A stretch of 46,674 nucleotides of DNA from Streptomyces cyaneofuscatus (GTDB taxonomy: Bacteria > Actinomycetota > Actinomycetes > Streptomycetales > Streptomycetaceae), in NCBI RefSeq assembly GCF_000718135.1, contig NZ_JOEM01000033.1:1-46674 (forward strand), read 5' to 3'. Position 1 is the first letter of the stretch, and each line of letters begins with the position of its first letter. A program made the translations under genes and the position numbers. The notes beneath the pieces were generated by a model. That model ran no database searches, was not told the origin of the DNA, and worked only from the letters and a program-made list of their open reading frames with translations. This document shows positions 16,844-24,925 of this stretch, one piece after another.

Positions 16844-17500
16844 TTACGCCGGACGGGCAGACCCGGGGCCCAGCAGGGCCGCGGCGAGCATGTCGGCCAG
16901 CCACCCCTCGTAGCTGTCGGCGGACCAGCCACGGCCGGCGGTCAGCTGGGTGAACAGGTGCGGCCCGGTCAGCGCCCAGCAGGCGTCCGCCAGGCGTACG
17001 GTGTCGGCGCCGGCGGGCAGGACGCCCGCATCGGCCAGGTGGGCGACGAAGGCGGTGATCCCGGTCAGCCGCTCCTCCTCGCTGAGGCCGAGGACCTGCC
17101 CGACGTCCGGGCCCGCCGCGCCCAGCAGGGCGAACAGGGCGGCGAGGCGTTCATGGACCCCCCGGACGAACGCGGCGTACAGGCGGAGCTTGGCGTGTAC
17201 GTCGCGGGTCTCCCAGACCGCCCTGAGCTGGGGGCGCTCGGCCATGGCCACGGGTTCGTCGTCCCCGGCCAGGGTGGTGTCCCACAGCGCCTTGACCAGT
17301 CCCGGCTTGCCTCCGAACGCCTTGTAGACGGTCTCCGGCGAGACTCCGGCCCGCTCCGCCACCGCGCGAATGGTGGTGGCCTGGTAGCCGTCACTGAAGA
17401 GCAGCTCCCGGCAGGCCGCCAGAACGGCGGCACGGTTGCGGCGCGCGGCCTCCTGCCGACGCCCTGAGTCGTAGGGCCGACGCGGGGTGTCACCGGGCAT
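16844..17500 (-). CDS. TetR-family regulator divergent from a metallo-beta-lactamase-fold gene
   Basis: 218 residues from ATG 17500, with GGGAGGGAAGAGG just before it. The HTH (residues about 18-65) reads AAVLAACRELLFSDGYQATTIRAVAERAGVSPETVYKAFGGKPGLVKALWD. The C-terminal ligand domain is all-helical. A palindrome in the 70-bp intergenic space suggests it represses itself and the divergent hydrolase at 17571. The ligand is unknown, probably a substrate of that hydrolase. Confidence 0.85.
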   Translation of the reverse strand: MPGDTPRRPYDSGRRQEAARRNRAAVLAACRELLFSDGYQATTIRAVAERAGVSPETVYKAFGGKPGLVKALWDTTLAGDDEPVAMAERPQLRAVWETRDVHAKLRLYAAFVRGVHERLAALFALLGAAGPDVGQVLGLSEEERLTGITAFVAHLADAGVLPAGADTVRLADACWALTGPHLFTQLTAGRGWSADSYEGWLADMLAAALLGPGSARPA

Positions 17501-17521
17501 CCTCTTCCCTCCCAAATCCAT

Positions 17522-17535
17522 TACAGTCAACTGTA
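17522..17535. promoter_or_regulatory. Putative TetR operator TACAGT-CA-ACTGTA
   Basis: Two perfect 6-bp arms around CA, centred in the 70-bp divergent spacer and overlapping a minus-strand TTGACT -35-like element. It is ideally placed to control both genes. Confidence 0.6.
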
Positions 17536-17570
17536 TCGAAAGTTTGGCCGCCCCGAGGCCGGAGGAACCC

Positions 17571-18341
17571 ATGCCCCGCTCCCCCCCTTCCCGTGTCGCC
17601 CCCGGCGTGGACCGCCTCGGCGACGACGTCGTCAACTTCTACCTGGTCGAGGAGGCCGACGGCCTGGTCCTCGTCGACGCCGGGCTGCCGGCCCACCTCG
17701 GACAGCTACGCGAGCACCTGGCCGCCGCCGGCCGCTCTCCGGCCGACATCCGCGCCGTGCTCCTGACCCACGGCCACCCCGACCACACCGGCCTGGCCCG
17801 CACCCTCCAGCAGGCCGGCGCGGACATCTGGGTCCACGAGCAGGACGCCGCCATCCTCCGCGACGGCCCGCGCAGCGCCCTGCGCCACGCCAAGCCGGAG
17901 CGCTCCATGCTGCGCTACCTGCTGCGCCGGCCCGCCGCGATCGCCACCCCGCTGCACCTCGCCCGGAAGGGCGCCTTCACCGCCCCCGCCGTTCCTGGCG
18001 TACGGGTCTTCGACACCGACCGGCGGCTGGACCAGGTCCCCGGCCGCTCGCAGACCGTCGCCCTGCCCGGCCACACCCCGGGCAGCACCGGCTACCTGTT
18101 CCCCGAACGCGGACTGCTCTTCACCGGAGACGCCCTGGTCACCCACGACGGCCTGACCGGGCACACCGGCCCCGCCCTGGTCTGCCGCGGCTTCACCCAC
18201 GACACCCCCACGGCCCTGGCCTCCCTGGACCGCATCGACGCGCTGCCCTCGGGGACCGTGCTCCTGCCCGGCCACGGAGAGCCGGTCACCGGCGACCCCC
18301 ACGCCGCCACGGGACAGGCCCGGGCGGCCGGGCAACGCTGA
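17571..18341 (+). CDS. Metallo-beta-lactamase-fold hydrolase
   Basis: 256 residues, RBS GGAGG 5 nt before ATG 17571. The binuclear metal motif THGHPDHTG (H-x-H-x-D-H) is complete, later ligands occur in LPGHTPGS and FTGDALV, and the last His in LLPGHGEP. This layout fits general MBL hydrolases (glyoxalase II-, lactonase- or thioesterase-like). Substrate cannot be inferred. Regulation is likely by the divergent TetR through the 17522-17535 palindrome. A perfect hairpin follows the stop. Confidence 0.87.
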   Translation: MPRSPPSRVAPGVDRLGDDVVNFYLVEEADGLVLVDAGLPAHLGQLREHLAAAGRSPADIRAVLLTHGHPDHTGLARTLQQAGADIWVHEQDAAILRDGPRSALRHAKPERSMLRYLLRRPAAIATPLHLARKGAFTAPAVPGVRVFDTDRRLDQVPGRSQTVALPGHTPGSTGYLFPERGLLFTGDALVTHDGLTGHTGPALVCRGFTHDTPTALASLDRIDALPSGTVLLPGHGEPVTGDPHAATGQARAAGQR

Positions 18342-18363
18342 GCACCGGCGGGAGGCGACCTGC

Positions 18364-18387
18364 CCGGAGGGGCCGGGGCCCCTCCGG
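18364..18387. terminator. Bidirectional hairpin
   Basis: CCGGAGGGGC pairs perfectly with GCCCCTCCGG around CGGG, between convergent stops at 18341 and 18392. Confidence 0.7.
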
Positions 18388-18391
18388 CCGC

Positions 18392-18799
18392 TCAGTCCAG
18401 GACCGCCGTCGCCTCGATCTCGACCAGATGCTCCGGTACGTCGAGTGCCGCGACGCCCACCAGCGTGCCCGGCGGGACCGGGGTGACGCCGAGCTTCTCC
18501 GCCGCCCGGGCCGCACCCTCCAGGAACCGCGGCATCTTGTCGGGCGTCCAGTCGACGACGTACACCGTCAGCTTCACCACGTCGTCGAAGGTGCCGCCCG
18601 CCCCGGCCAGGGCGGTCCCGATGTTGAGGTAGCACCGCTCCACCTGGGCGGCGAGGTCGCCCTCGCCGGCCGTGGTCCCGTCCGCGTCCCAGGCGACCTG
18701 CCCGGCGATGAACACGAGCTTCGAGCCCGTCGCGATGGCGACCTGCCGGTACGCACCGACCTTGGGCAGTCCCTCGGGGTCCAGCAGAGTGATGGCCAT
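18392..18799 (-). CDS. RidA family protein
   Basis: 135 residues of the YjgF/YER057c/UK114 fold. Visible features are GLPKVGAYRQVAIATGSKLVFIAGQVAWDADG in the first strand pair, AQVERCYLNIGTALAGAGGTFDDVVKLTVYV, and the C-terminal PPGTLVGVAALDVPEHLVEIEATAVL. Archetypal RidA hydrolyses reactive enamine/imine intermediates and has a conserved Arg near the C-terminus. That position here reads GTLVGV, so this may belong to a Rid subgroup lacking deaminase activity. Divergent from an HxlR regulator. Confidence 0.87.
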   Translation of the reverse strand: MAITLLDPEGLPKVGAYRQVAIATGSKLVFIAGQVAWDADGTTAGEGDLAAQVERCYLNIGTALAGAGGTFDDVVKLTVYVVDWTPDKMPRFLEGAARAAEKLGVTPVPPGTLVGVAALDVPEHLVEIEATAVLD

Positions 18800-18838
18800 G
18801 TCCGACGCCTCTCCTCGGGGAGACCTCTCGGTCTCTTG

Positions 18839-18855
18839 CGGTTACCCAGGAACCG
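18839..18855. promoter_or_regulatory. Inverted repeat CGGTT-N7-AACCG in the ridA/hxlR spacer
   Basis: Five-bp perfect arms separated by ACCCAGG, 40 bp before the RidA ATG. Candidate half of a two-site HxlR control region. Confidence 0.4.
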
Positions 18856-18862
18856 TAGGAGA

Positions 18863-18874
18863 GTCAGCGCTGAC
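18863..18874. promoter_or_regulatory. Perfect 12-bp palindrome GTCAGCGCTGAC
   Basis: Lies 36 bp before the HxlR ATG within the 111-bp divergent spacer. A likely binding site for the HxlR dimer. Confidence 0.5.
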
Positions 18875-18910
18875 GTGGAAGAACGCACTTATGGGTGACG
18901 GAGGAACCTC

Positions 18911-19336
18911 ATGGTGACCAAGCAGTTCAGCGGCTCGCCCGACGAGGCGGACCTCCGGCGCGCGGACTCCCTGGCGCGGGAGATCTTCTCGGACGTCGCC
19001 AACAAGTGGGCACTCCTGATCATCGAGGCCCTCGGTGACCGCACCCTGCGCTTCAGCGAGGTGCTGAAGGAGGTCGACGGCATCAGCCACAAGATGCTCA
19101 CCCAGAACCTGCGCATGCTGGAGCGCAACGGCCTGGTCGAGCGGACCGTGTACCCCACCGTGCCGCCGAAGGTCGAGTACACCCTCACCGAGCCGGGCCA
19201 GGGCCTGCGCGGGACGGTCCACCTCATGTGCGACTGGACCCAGCGGCACCTCGGCCATATCGAGGAGGCCCGGGGCCGGTTCACGTCCCCGTCCGACGCA
19301 ACGTCCGGCCCCCTCCGCGCGTCTGTACAGACGTGA
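18911..19336 (+). CDS. HxlR-family winged-helix regulator
   Basis: 141 residues; RBS GGAGG precedes ATG 18911. The HxlR core is clear: VANKWALLIIEALGDRTLRFSEVLKEVDGISHKMLTQNLRMLERNGLVERTVYPTVPPKVEYTLTEPGQ. Members are small dimeric repressors or activators, often responding to electrophiles, and usually control the divergent gene, here ridA. An unusually hydrophilic tail of about 25 residues follows the domain. Its stop overlaps the GTG of the next gene. Confidence 0.88.
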   Translation: MVTKQFSGSPDEADLRRADSLAREIFSDVANKWALLIIEALGDRTLRFSEVLKEVDGISHKMLTQNLRMLERNGLVERTVYPTVPPKVEYTLTEPGQGLRGTVHLMCDWTQRHLGHIEEARGRFTSPSDATSGPLRASVQT

Positions 19337-19812
19337 TCGATTTCCTTGACCCGTCCACCGAGGGCGGCGCCGCAGACGAAGAAGTGACCGTGAGACCCGG
19401 CCCGTTGTGGCGCCACGCCCTGTGGGTGGCGGGCGTCACCGCTCTCGGGGTGGGCCTGGGCTGGGCGGGCTCGCTGTTCCGCCTGGGCCCGGACGACTAC
19501 GGGCTGCTCGCCGCCGCCCCGGGGTCGCCCTGGACGTACGTCGGCATCTGGGCCGTCACCGGCCTGGCCACCGCCGGCGTCCTGCGGGCCGCGGCGGCCA
19601 GGGTGCCGGTCCCCTCCCCGGGCACGATCGCCGTCCTCCTCCTCGTCATAGGCACGCGCCTCTCCCTGGGCTGGCGCCCGGAGACGCCGGAGCTGGCCGC
19701 GATGGCCGGCGCCGCGCTGGTGCTGGCGGGCATCTGGGCGGCGATCGCCCTGCGTGCGAACGCCGTTGCGGGAAGGACACCGAAGCCGGAGGAGAGCCCC
19801 GGCGCATCCTGA
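19333..19812 (+). CDS. Small four-helix membrane protein, coupled to hxlR
   Basis: Start GTG 19333 overlaps the HxlR stop (GTGA), giving 159 residues; GTG 19384 is an alternative. After about 25 hydrophilic residues there are four hydrophobic segments: HALWVAGVTALGVGLGWAGSL, YVGIWAVTGLATAGVL, IAVLLLVIGTRLSLGW and AAMAGAALVLAGIWAAIAL. I do not recognise a named family. Overlap with hxlR implies co-expression. Confidence 0.6.
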   Translation: MIDFLDPSTEGGAADEEVTVRPGPLWRHALWVAGVTALGVGLGWAGSLFRLGPDDYGLLAAAPGSPWTYVGIWAVTGLATAGVLRAAAARVPVPSPGTIAVLLLVIGTRLSLGWRPETPELAAMAGAALVLAGIWAAIALRANAVAGRTPKPEESPGAS

Positions 19813-19827
19813 TGACGGATCAGCGGG

Positions 19828-20310
19828 TCACACCAGGGTCATGCTGATCTGCTCCCCCAGGACGGTCCAGTGCTGGCGGATCCCGGACGGGTTGCACGGC
19901 TCCACATTGACGATCCGGGTTCTCGGATAGTCGCTGGTCAGACACATGCCCGGGTGCGCGGACTGGAAGATCGCCTCGCCGCTGACAGTCCAGCGCTGAC
20001 GGGTACCCGAGTTGCACGGCTCGACGTTGACGATGCGCGTTCTCGGGTAATCGCTGGTCAGGCACATGCCCGGGTGCGCGGACTGGGATATCGCCTCGCC
20101 ACTGATGGTCCAGCGCTGACTGGAACCGTAGTTGCACGAGCTGACGTTGACGATGCGGGTCGTCGGATAGTTGCTGTTCAAGCACATGGCCCCGGCGGCC
20201 GGGACCATTCCGGCGGCCGGGGCGGCCGCTGCCGCGACGGGTGACGGCAGAGCGAAGGACGTCAGGGCGAGCAAGGCGGGCACGAGGAGCTTGCGGAACA
20301 CGCTGGACAT
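19828..20310 (-). CDS. Secreted ricin-B-like lectin with three tandem repeats
   Basis: 160 residues: a signal peptide (cleavage near residue 29, PVAAAAA), a short Ala-rich spacer, then three copies of a 40-residue unit. Each unit reads MCL-x-S-x-YP-x-TRIVNV-x-x-C, followed by a Q-x-W (SQRW, RQRW, RQHW) and SGEAI-x-QSAHPG. C-x-x-x and QxW are the hallmarks of the ricin B / beta-trefoil lectin fold, so three repeats could make one whole trefoil that binds sugars outside the cell. The near-identity of repeats two and three points to recent duplication. No catalytic domain is attached. Confidence 0.65.
   Translation of the reverse strand: MSSVFRKLLVPALLALTSFALPSPVAAAAAPAAGMVPAAGAMCLNSNYPTTRIVNVSSCNYGSSQRWTISGEAISQSAHPGMCLTSDYPRTRIVNVEPCNSGTRQRWTVSGEAIFQSAHPGMCLTSDYPRTRIVNVEPCNPSGIRQHWTVLGEQISMTLV
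19867..20190. repeat. Three direct repeats of about 120 bp inside the lectin gene
   Basis: The GGTCCAG(C/T)GCTG landmark recurs at 19867, 19990 and 20110, i.e. periods of 123 and 120 bp. Long identical tracts such as ACACATGCCCGGGTGCGCGG occur in two copies. Confidence 0.8.
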
Positions 20311-20372
20311 GAGGGCAACCCTTCACGGTCGACAGTGGAGGCGATGAGGCGCTGAGACCTCGAGGCGCTCAG

Positions 20373-20389
20373 GCCTTGAGCCTCAAGGC
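20373..20389. promoter_or_regulatory. Inverted repeat GCCTTGAG-C-CTCAAGGC
   Basis: Perfect 8-bp arms in the divergent region between the lectin gene and the GNAT gene. An additional CTGAG/CTCAG pair lies just beside it. Could be an operator or hairpin of the lectin leader. Confidence 0.4.
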
Positions 20390-20516
20390 GTTGAAAGATT
20401 CCCCTCAACTCGCCTTCTCTGTAGTCCACTTGCTGGAAATGGATCGTGATCCGGCGCAAAGCCGTCGCCCTCGGATCGGCACCCCACCCCCACCACCCAA
20501 GATCATCGCGTGCAGA

Positions 20517-21125
20517 ATGGCCTTTATGCCGATATCGAACATCCCGCGTACGGCTACGGCCGACGACGCCCCGGACCTCAGCCGCACGCTCGCCCTCGCC
20601 TTCGACGACGACCCGATGATGTGCTGGTTCTTCCCCGAACCCGCCTCCCGCGAGGCAGCGTTGACCCGCTACTTCGCCACGCTCTTCACCCGGCAGTACG
20701 TCCACCACGGCGTGTGCGAGCGCACGGAGGCGGCGGCCGCGTTCTGGGTGGAACCGGAAGCGCAGGCCAAGGCCGTTCCCGACGCGGAGACCATCCAGGA
20801 GCTCCAGAACCTCCTGGGCGACCGGGCCGGCCTGTTCCGCGACGCCGTGGAGACGGCCGCCCGCCACACGCCCCAGGAACCGCACTGGTCCCTGGCGTTG
20901 ATCGGCGCCGACCCCGCCGCCCAGGGCCAGGGCCACGGCGCCCGTCTCCTCCGCTCGGGCCTGGCGAAGGCCGACGCGGCGGGGCAGCCCGTCTACCTGG
21001 AGTCCTCCAAGGCGTCCAACCTCCCCGTCTACGAACACTTCGGCTTCACCGTGCGCGAGGAGCTCCAACTCCCCGGCGACGGCGGCCCGAAGCTCTGGGG
21101 CATGTGGCGCGAGCCGCGCGGCTGA
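20517..21125 (+). CDS. GNAT-family acetyltransferase
   Basis: 202 residues from ATG 20517 (MAFMPISNIPRTATADD); ATG 20526 three codons on is an equal choice, since no Shine-Dalgarno distinguishes them. Features are LALAFDDDPMMCWFFP, the acetyl-CoA binding motif GADPAAQGQGHGARLLRSGLAKAD, and YLESSKASNLPVYEHFGF. This is a standalone small-molecule or antibiotic-type acetyltransferase; the substrate is not evident. Confidence 0.82.
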   Translation: MAFMPISNIPRTATADDAPDLSRTLALAFDDDPMMCWFFPEPASREAALTRYFATLFTRQYVHHGVCERTEAAAAFWVEPEAQAKAVPDAETIQELQNLLGDRAGLFRDAVETAARHTPQEPHWSLALIGADPAAQGQGHGARLLRSGLAKADAAGQPVYLESSKASNLPVYEHFGFTVREELQLPGDGGPKLWGMWREPRG

Positions 21126-21156
21126 GCGACGTGAGGTAGGGGAGCCGGCCCAGGCG

Positions 21157-22185
21157 TCAGTCCAGCGTCTGGGTCAGCTCGCTGCGGGTCCCGGTATGCA
21201 CGACCCGGCCGCGCGCCCCGTTGACGATCGGCAGGTACGGCGGAACGTGCCCGCACTCCACATCGGCGATGATGGGCACGTTCAGCGAGCCGAGGGCGTC
21301 GAGCACCGCTTCGTGCTGGGTGAGCGAATCGGTGCCGGGTGCCGCGGTCCGGCCGACGAGGATCGCGTTCGCGGTGTCGAAGAAGCCGGCCAGCCGCATC
21401 CCGTGCAGGTTCCGGCAGATGGCGAAGGCGTCGTCGCCTCCCGCTTCGACGTAGACGAGGAGCCCCTGCGGGGACTCGGCCCGGGCAAAGGCGGAGACGT
21501 CGAGACAGGCCGTTCCCGCGAGGTTGCAGAGCATCTCGATACAGCCCCCGATCAGGCGCCCCTCGGCCTCCACATCCCCCTCGCCGTCCAGCCGGGTCCA
21601 TCCGCCGGGTGTGTCCAGCGTGTATGTGCGTACGTCGGGTCGGGTGCGGTAGTCGTCCCAGCCCGTGGCCCGGTGGCGGCCGGGCGGTATCTGCGTGAAG
21701 CGCTGCCCCGCAGGCGCGGAGACGATGTCGAGCCACGACAACAGCCCCTCGGGCACTCGGTAAGGCGTGTCCATGAGGTTGTTGCCGTGCACGGTGGCCG
21801 TCCCCGTGAGCAGGGTGAACGGCGTCATGACGGTCGACAGGTCGGAGAACCCGACCAGCCAGGTCGGCTCGGCCTCACGCAGGCGTTCCCAGTCCAGCAG
21901 AGGCAGCAGGTCGATCGCCGTCTCCCCGCCCCAGGGCGGCACCACGGCCCTGATGCCGGGGTCCGTCAGCATCGCCGTCAGCTCGGCGGCGCGCTCGGCC
22001 GCCGGGGCACTGACGTGACCGTCGCCGCTCATGCAGCCCCCGACCACCACCTCGTACCCCTGGGCCTCCACCTCGCGGATCGCCACGTCGAGGCGTCCCT
22101 GAAGCTCTTTCGGGACTCCGCTCGACGGAGATGTGACGCCGACACGGTCGGCGGGACGCAGGGGGCGTGGGTAGCGAACTGACAT
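21157..22185 (-). CDS. S66-family serine carboxypeptidase (LdcA/MccF-like)
   Basis: 342 residues from ATG 22185 (MSVRYPRPLRPADRVGVTSPSSG). A GTG at 22221 would add 12 residues. The catalytic triad fits the family: Ser in LVGFSDLST, Glu in LLVYVEAGGDD and His in DVECGHVPPYLP. PPWGGETAIDLLPLLDW is the usual oxyanion region. Known members cut LD bonds in peptidoglycan tetrapeptides or inactivate microcin C-type peptide-nucleotides. Cytoplasmic, single gene. Which role applies is open. Confidence 0.87.
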   Translation of the reverse strand: MSVRYPRPLRPADRVGVTSPSSGVPKELQGRLDVAIREVEAQGYEVVVGGCMSGDGHVSAPAAERAAELTAMLTDPGIRAVVPPWGGETAIDLLPLLDWERLREAEPTWLVGFSDLSTVMTPFTLLTGTATVHGNNLMDTPYRVPEGLLSWLDIVSAPAGQRFTQIPPGRHRATGWDDYRTRPDVRTYTLDTPGGWTRLDGEGDVEAEGRLIGGCIEMLCNLAGTACLDVSAFARAESPQGLLVYVEAGGDDAFAICRNLHGMRLAGFFDTANAILVGRTAAPGTDSLTQHEAVLDALGSLNVPIIADVECGHVPPYLPIVNGARGRVVHTGTRSELTQTLD

Positions 22186-22356
22186 GCGGCGGATTCTGAC
22201 AGGCCGAGGATTCCCCGGCACCTATTTTTCACGGACCTCCGGAGAGGAATCAGCCATTCTCGAATCCGGAAATCGCCCTGCAGGAACGGTGCGTCCACCG
22301 AGGAACTCCTGACGTACAGGGTGCAGGAGCACGATCGGCTCGCAACCGGGGGGATC

Positions 22357-22962
22357 ATGGCCAGTCCAGGACCAGCACGCATCTTCGCCACAGGCGCGAC
22401 CGCCACGGTGGCGGTGCTCGCCCTCATCTATCTGCCCGTCCCCACCGAGACGTCTCCGCCCCGGACCACGCCATCGGCGAGCACCGCCGACACCGCCGAA
22501 CTCACCCGGGTCGCCAGGAGTTACCTCCAGCAGCGGGCCGACATGGTGACGGCCGCCCGTCCGACGGTGGAGGCGGCGAGCGGGCGCCTGCGGACCACCC
22601 CAGGCATGACGGCCCGCGCCCGGAGCGAGCTGGCCGCGCTCGTGAAGAAGGGCCTGCGGTACGAGGGCATCGCCATCAGCTACACAAGGGCCCGGGTCGA
22701 CGTCGAGGTCACCTCCGCGGACGTCACCGGCCGGACGGCCACGCTCCGACTCACCGACCACACCCGCCTGTACTTCGCGCTCACTCCGCAGCAGGTCGAG
22801 GACGGTTCGCCGGAGTGCGAGGAGTCGTCGCTCCCCCGCACCATGACCTTCGCCCGGGGAGCCGACGGCGCGTGGCTGCTCGCCTCCGACCGGGTCGACG
22901 AGGCGGGCGGGCCACTCCCGACGACCGAGGTGGACGAGGCAGGGTTCGACGCCGCCGCCTGA
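22357..22962 (+). CDS. Membrane-anchored or secreted hypothetical protein
   Basis: About 201 residues from ATG 22357 after GGGGGG; GTG 22321 is possible. One hydrophobic segment (GATATVAVLALIYLPV) is followed by an extracellular domain: a helix (ARSYLQQRADMVTAA) and beta strands (YTRARVDVEVTSADVTGRTATLRLTDHTRLYF). This layout resembles the N-terminal part of some Streptomyces amidase-domain proteins but no catalytic domain follows. Function unknown. Confidence 0.55.
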   Translation: MASPGPARIFATGATATVAVLALIYLPVPTETSPPRTTPSASTADTAELTRVARSYLQQRADMVTAARPTVEAASGRLRTTPGMTARARSELAALVKKGLRYEGIAISYTRARVDVEVTSADVTGRTATLRLTDHTRLYFALTPQQVEDGSPECEESSLPRTMTFARGADGAWLLASDRVDEAGGPLPTTEVDEAGFDAAA

Positions 22963-23134
22963 GTGCCCGGACGCCTGAGTGCCTCACCCCCTGAGCACCT
23001 TGCCGCATGAGTACCTTCCACCCCCGCCCTGAGTACGACAGCCCCTCCACCATCGGGCCCCGCCCGTGCGAGAGTTCACCCCGGGGCCGGGGGGCTCCGG
23101 TGACGGATATGTGCGCGATGGGGTGGGGCGAACC

Positions 23135-23305
23135 GTGGATCTGTTCGACGCGGAGCTGGGCGGTCGGGACGAACCCGAGGCGGGGGACGGGGGCGGCTGC
23201 TCCTGGGTCACCGTGGTGATCATCGGGATTTTCGTCCTGCTGGCGGTGCTGACGCATGCGCTCTTCGGGTGGGCGCGGGACCTCCTCTCGGCCGTGTTCT
23301 CGTAA
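23135..23305 (+). CDS. Possible 56-residue single-pass membrane protein
   Basis: From GTG 23135: a short acidic N-terminus (DLFDAELGG), GGGCSW, then one strong helix, VTVVIIGIFVLLAVLTHALFGW, ending AVFS. The clear membrane helix argues for a real gene; the start is uncertain and no homologue comes to mind. Confidence 0.4.
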   Translation: MDLFDAELGGRDEPEAGDGGGCSWVTVVIIGIFVLLAVLTHALFGWARDLLSAVFS

Positions 23306-23344
23306 TGGCACCCGCCGGGGATCCCGGCGTCCGGGCGCTCGTCC

Positions 23345-24322
23345 TCAGCCGCGCCGCCGCGCCTCCACGGCCGTACGGGTGTCCTCGGCGATCAGGTCGC
23401 CGTTGATCGCGCCCGCCGCCATGAGCCCGGCAGCGGCGGCGCCGATGACCTGTTCGGTGAGGCGGGTGACGTTGCCCGCCGCCCAGACACCGGGGACCTC
23501 CGTCGCGCCGACCGGGTCGGTGGGGATGTACGTACCGATCACTTCACCGCCCATCTCCTGCGCGACCGGGACCAGGCCCAGCGATTCGAGTACGGCCGAG
23601 CGGGCGGTGAAGCGGGCCTGGATCACGAGGGCCTCGCGCGGGACCACCCGGCCGCCCGCCAGGCGTACGCCGGTGAAGCGGTCGTCCGTGACCTCCAGGC
23701 CGGACACCTCGCCGTCCACCACGGCCACCCCGCGCGCGGCGAGCTGCTCGTACTCCTCATCCGTCGGCTCCGGGCCCGTGTGGCGGAAGAGGGTGACGTC
23801 GTCGCTCCACTGCCGCCACATCAGCGCCTGATGTACGGCGAGGGGGCCGGTGGACAGCACCCCGATCGGGCGGTCCGCCACCTCGCGCCCGTGGCAGTAC
23901 GGGCAGTGCAGCACCTCACGCCCCCAGCGCTCCGCAAGACCCGGTACGGGCGGCAGCTCGTCCACGAGCCCCGTCGTCACCAGGAGCCTGCGCGCCTCGA
24001 CGGTGGAGCCGCCCTCCATCACCACCCGGAAGCCATCCTCCCCCTCCCCCGGCAACCGCTCGGCCGAGGCCACCCGGCCCTCGACGATCTCCCCGCCGTA
24101 CCCGGCCACCTCACCCCGGCCGATCGCCAGCAGCTCACCGGGCGGGGTCGACTCGCGGCCCAGGTAGTTGTGCACATGGGACGCGGGAGCGTTACGGGGC
24201 TCCCCCGCGTCGATCACCAGCACCGAGCGCCGGGCCCGCGCCAGGGTCAGCGCCCCACTCAGGCCGGCCGCCCCGCCTCCCACGATCACCACGTCGTACC
24301 GCTGCTGCTTCATGTCGGTCAT
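23345..24322 (-). CDS. Thioredoxin-reductase-like FAD/NAD(P)-dependent oxidoreductase
   Basis: 325 residues, RBS GGAGG 8 nt before ATG 24322. The FAD-binding Rossmann motif is VVIVGGGAAGLSGALTLARARR. The redox dithiol is the HCPYCHG (C-x-x-C) of the NAD(P) domain. The FAD-closing motif reads VPGVWAAGNVT. Unlike true TrxB, the second nucleotide motif (GVLSTGPLAVHQALMW) is relaxed, as in the TrxR-like enzymes of secondary metabolism (HlmI, GliT-type) that oxidise dithiols, or in flavin disulfide reductases of unknown partner. Single-gene unit. Confidence 0.85.
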   Translation of the reverse strand: MTDMKQQRYDVVIVGGGAAGLSGALTLARARRSVLVIDAGEPRNAPASHVHNYLGRESTPPGELLAIGRGEVAGYGGEIVEGRVASAERLPGEGEDGFRVVMEGGSTVEARRLLVTTGLVDELPPVPGLAERWGREVLHCPYCHGREVADRPIGVLSTGPLAVHQALMWRQWSDDVTLFRHTGPEPTDEEYEQLAARGVAVVDGEVSGLEVTDDRFTGVRLAGGRVVPREALVIQARFTARSAVLESLGLVPVAQEMGGEVIGTYIPTDPVGATEVPGVWAAGNVTRLTEQVIGAAAAGLMAAGAINGDLIAEDTRTAVEARRRG

Positions 24323-24381
24323 GCGGACCACCTCCAGTTGGTGGAGATAGTGCGCGCAGGGCGGACCGAACGACAAATGCA

Positions 24382-24398
24382 CTTGCCGAAACGGCAAG
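24382..24398. terminator. Hairpin after the anti-sigma-like gene
   Basis: CTTGCCG-AAA-CGGCAAG immediately follows the stop codon at 24400 (minus). It could equally act in the flavoprotein promoter region. Confidence 0.5.
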
Positions 24399-24399
24399 G

Positions 24400-24813
24400 T
24401 CACCCGAGGCTGAACTCGCACCACACGATCTTGCCGGGGTTCCGCTCGGCCACCCCCCACTTGTCCGCCAGCGCCGAGACCAGCAGCAGCCCGCGGCCAC
24501 CCTCGTCCTCCACGCCCGGCAGACCGTCCGCCATCCGGACCTCGCCGTCGCCGCTGTCGTGCAGCTCGATGCGGATCACGTCCTCCATCCGGTCCAGGAA
24601 GACCTTCACCCGGAAGCCGCGCCCCGGCGGGACGCCATGGCGGAGGGCGTTGGTCGCCAGTTCGGTTACGCAGAGCAGTACGTCGTACGCGCGCTCCTCG
24701 TACCCCCACTCGATCAGAGTCTTGCGGGTGAACTTGCGTACGACCGGGATGGAGCTGCGGTCACGGCAGTAGAAGGCCGTGTGGAAGCAGGGGAGTTGAG
24801 TTGTCTCGTTCAT
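24400..24813 (-). CDS. Anti-sigma-like ATP-binding protein (HATPase_c; AbaA-orfA type)
   Basis: 137 residues from ATG 24813. A histidine-kinase-like ATPase fold of the RsbW/SpoIIAB class: the N-box ELATNALRHG, then DSGDGE, and the G2 box GGRGLLLVSALADKWGV. There is no dimerisation or phospho-acceptor domain. Streptomyces genomes contain many such proteins beside WhiJ-type regulators and DUF397 proteins, as here (divergent). A partner sigma or anti-sigma target is not identifiable. Confidence 0.82.
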   Translation of the reverse strand: MNETTQLPCFHTAFYCRDRSSIPVVRKFTRKTLIEWGYEERAYDVLLCVTELATNALRHGVPPGRGFRVKVFLDRMEDVIRIELHDSGDGEVRMADGLPGVEDEGGRGLLLVSALADKWGVAERNPGKIVWCEFSLG

Positions 24814-24925
24814 GCTTCCACGCTCACACAACGTGACTACGGTGATGCAGCGCGGAAGGCCGTACATCTCATTTGTACGGCTTCTGACGGGTCAGCAGCG
24901 GGATGGAACGGGGAGAAGGCACGTC

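Noticed and set aside
22222..22761. 179-residue minus-strand frame
   Set aside because: Antisense of a gene with a membrane anchor and ordinary codon bias; no motif.
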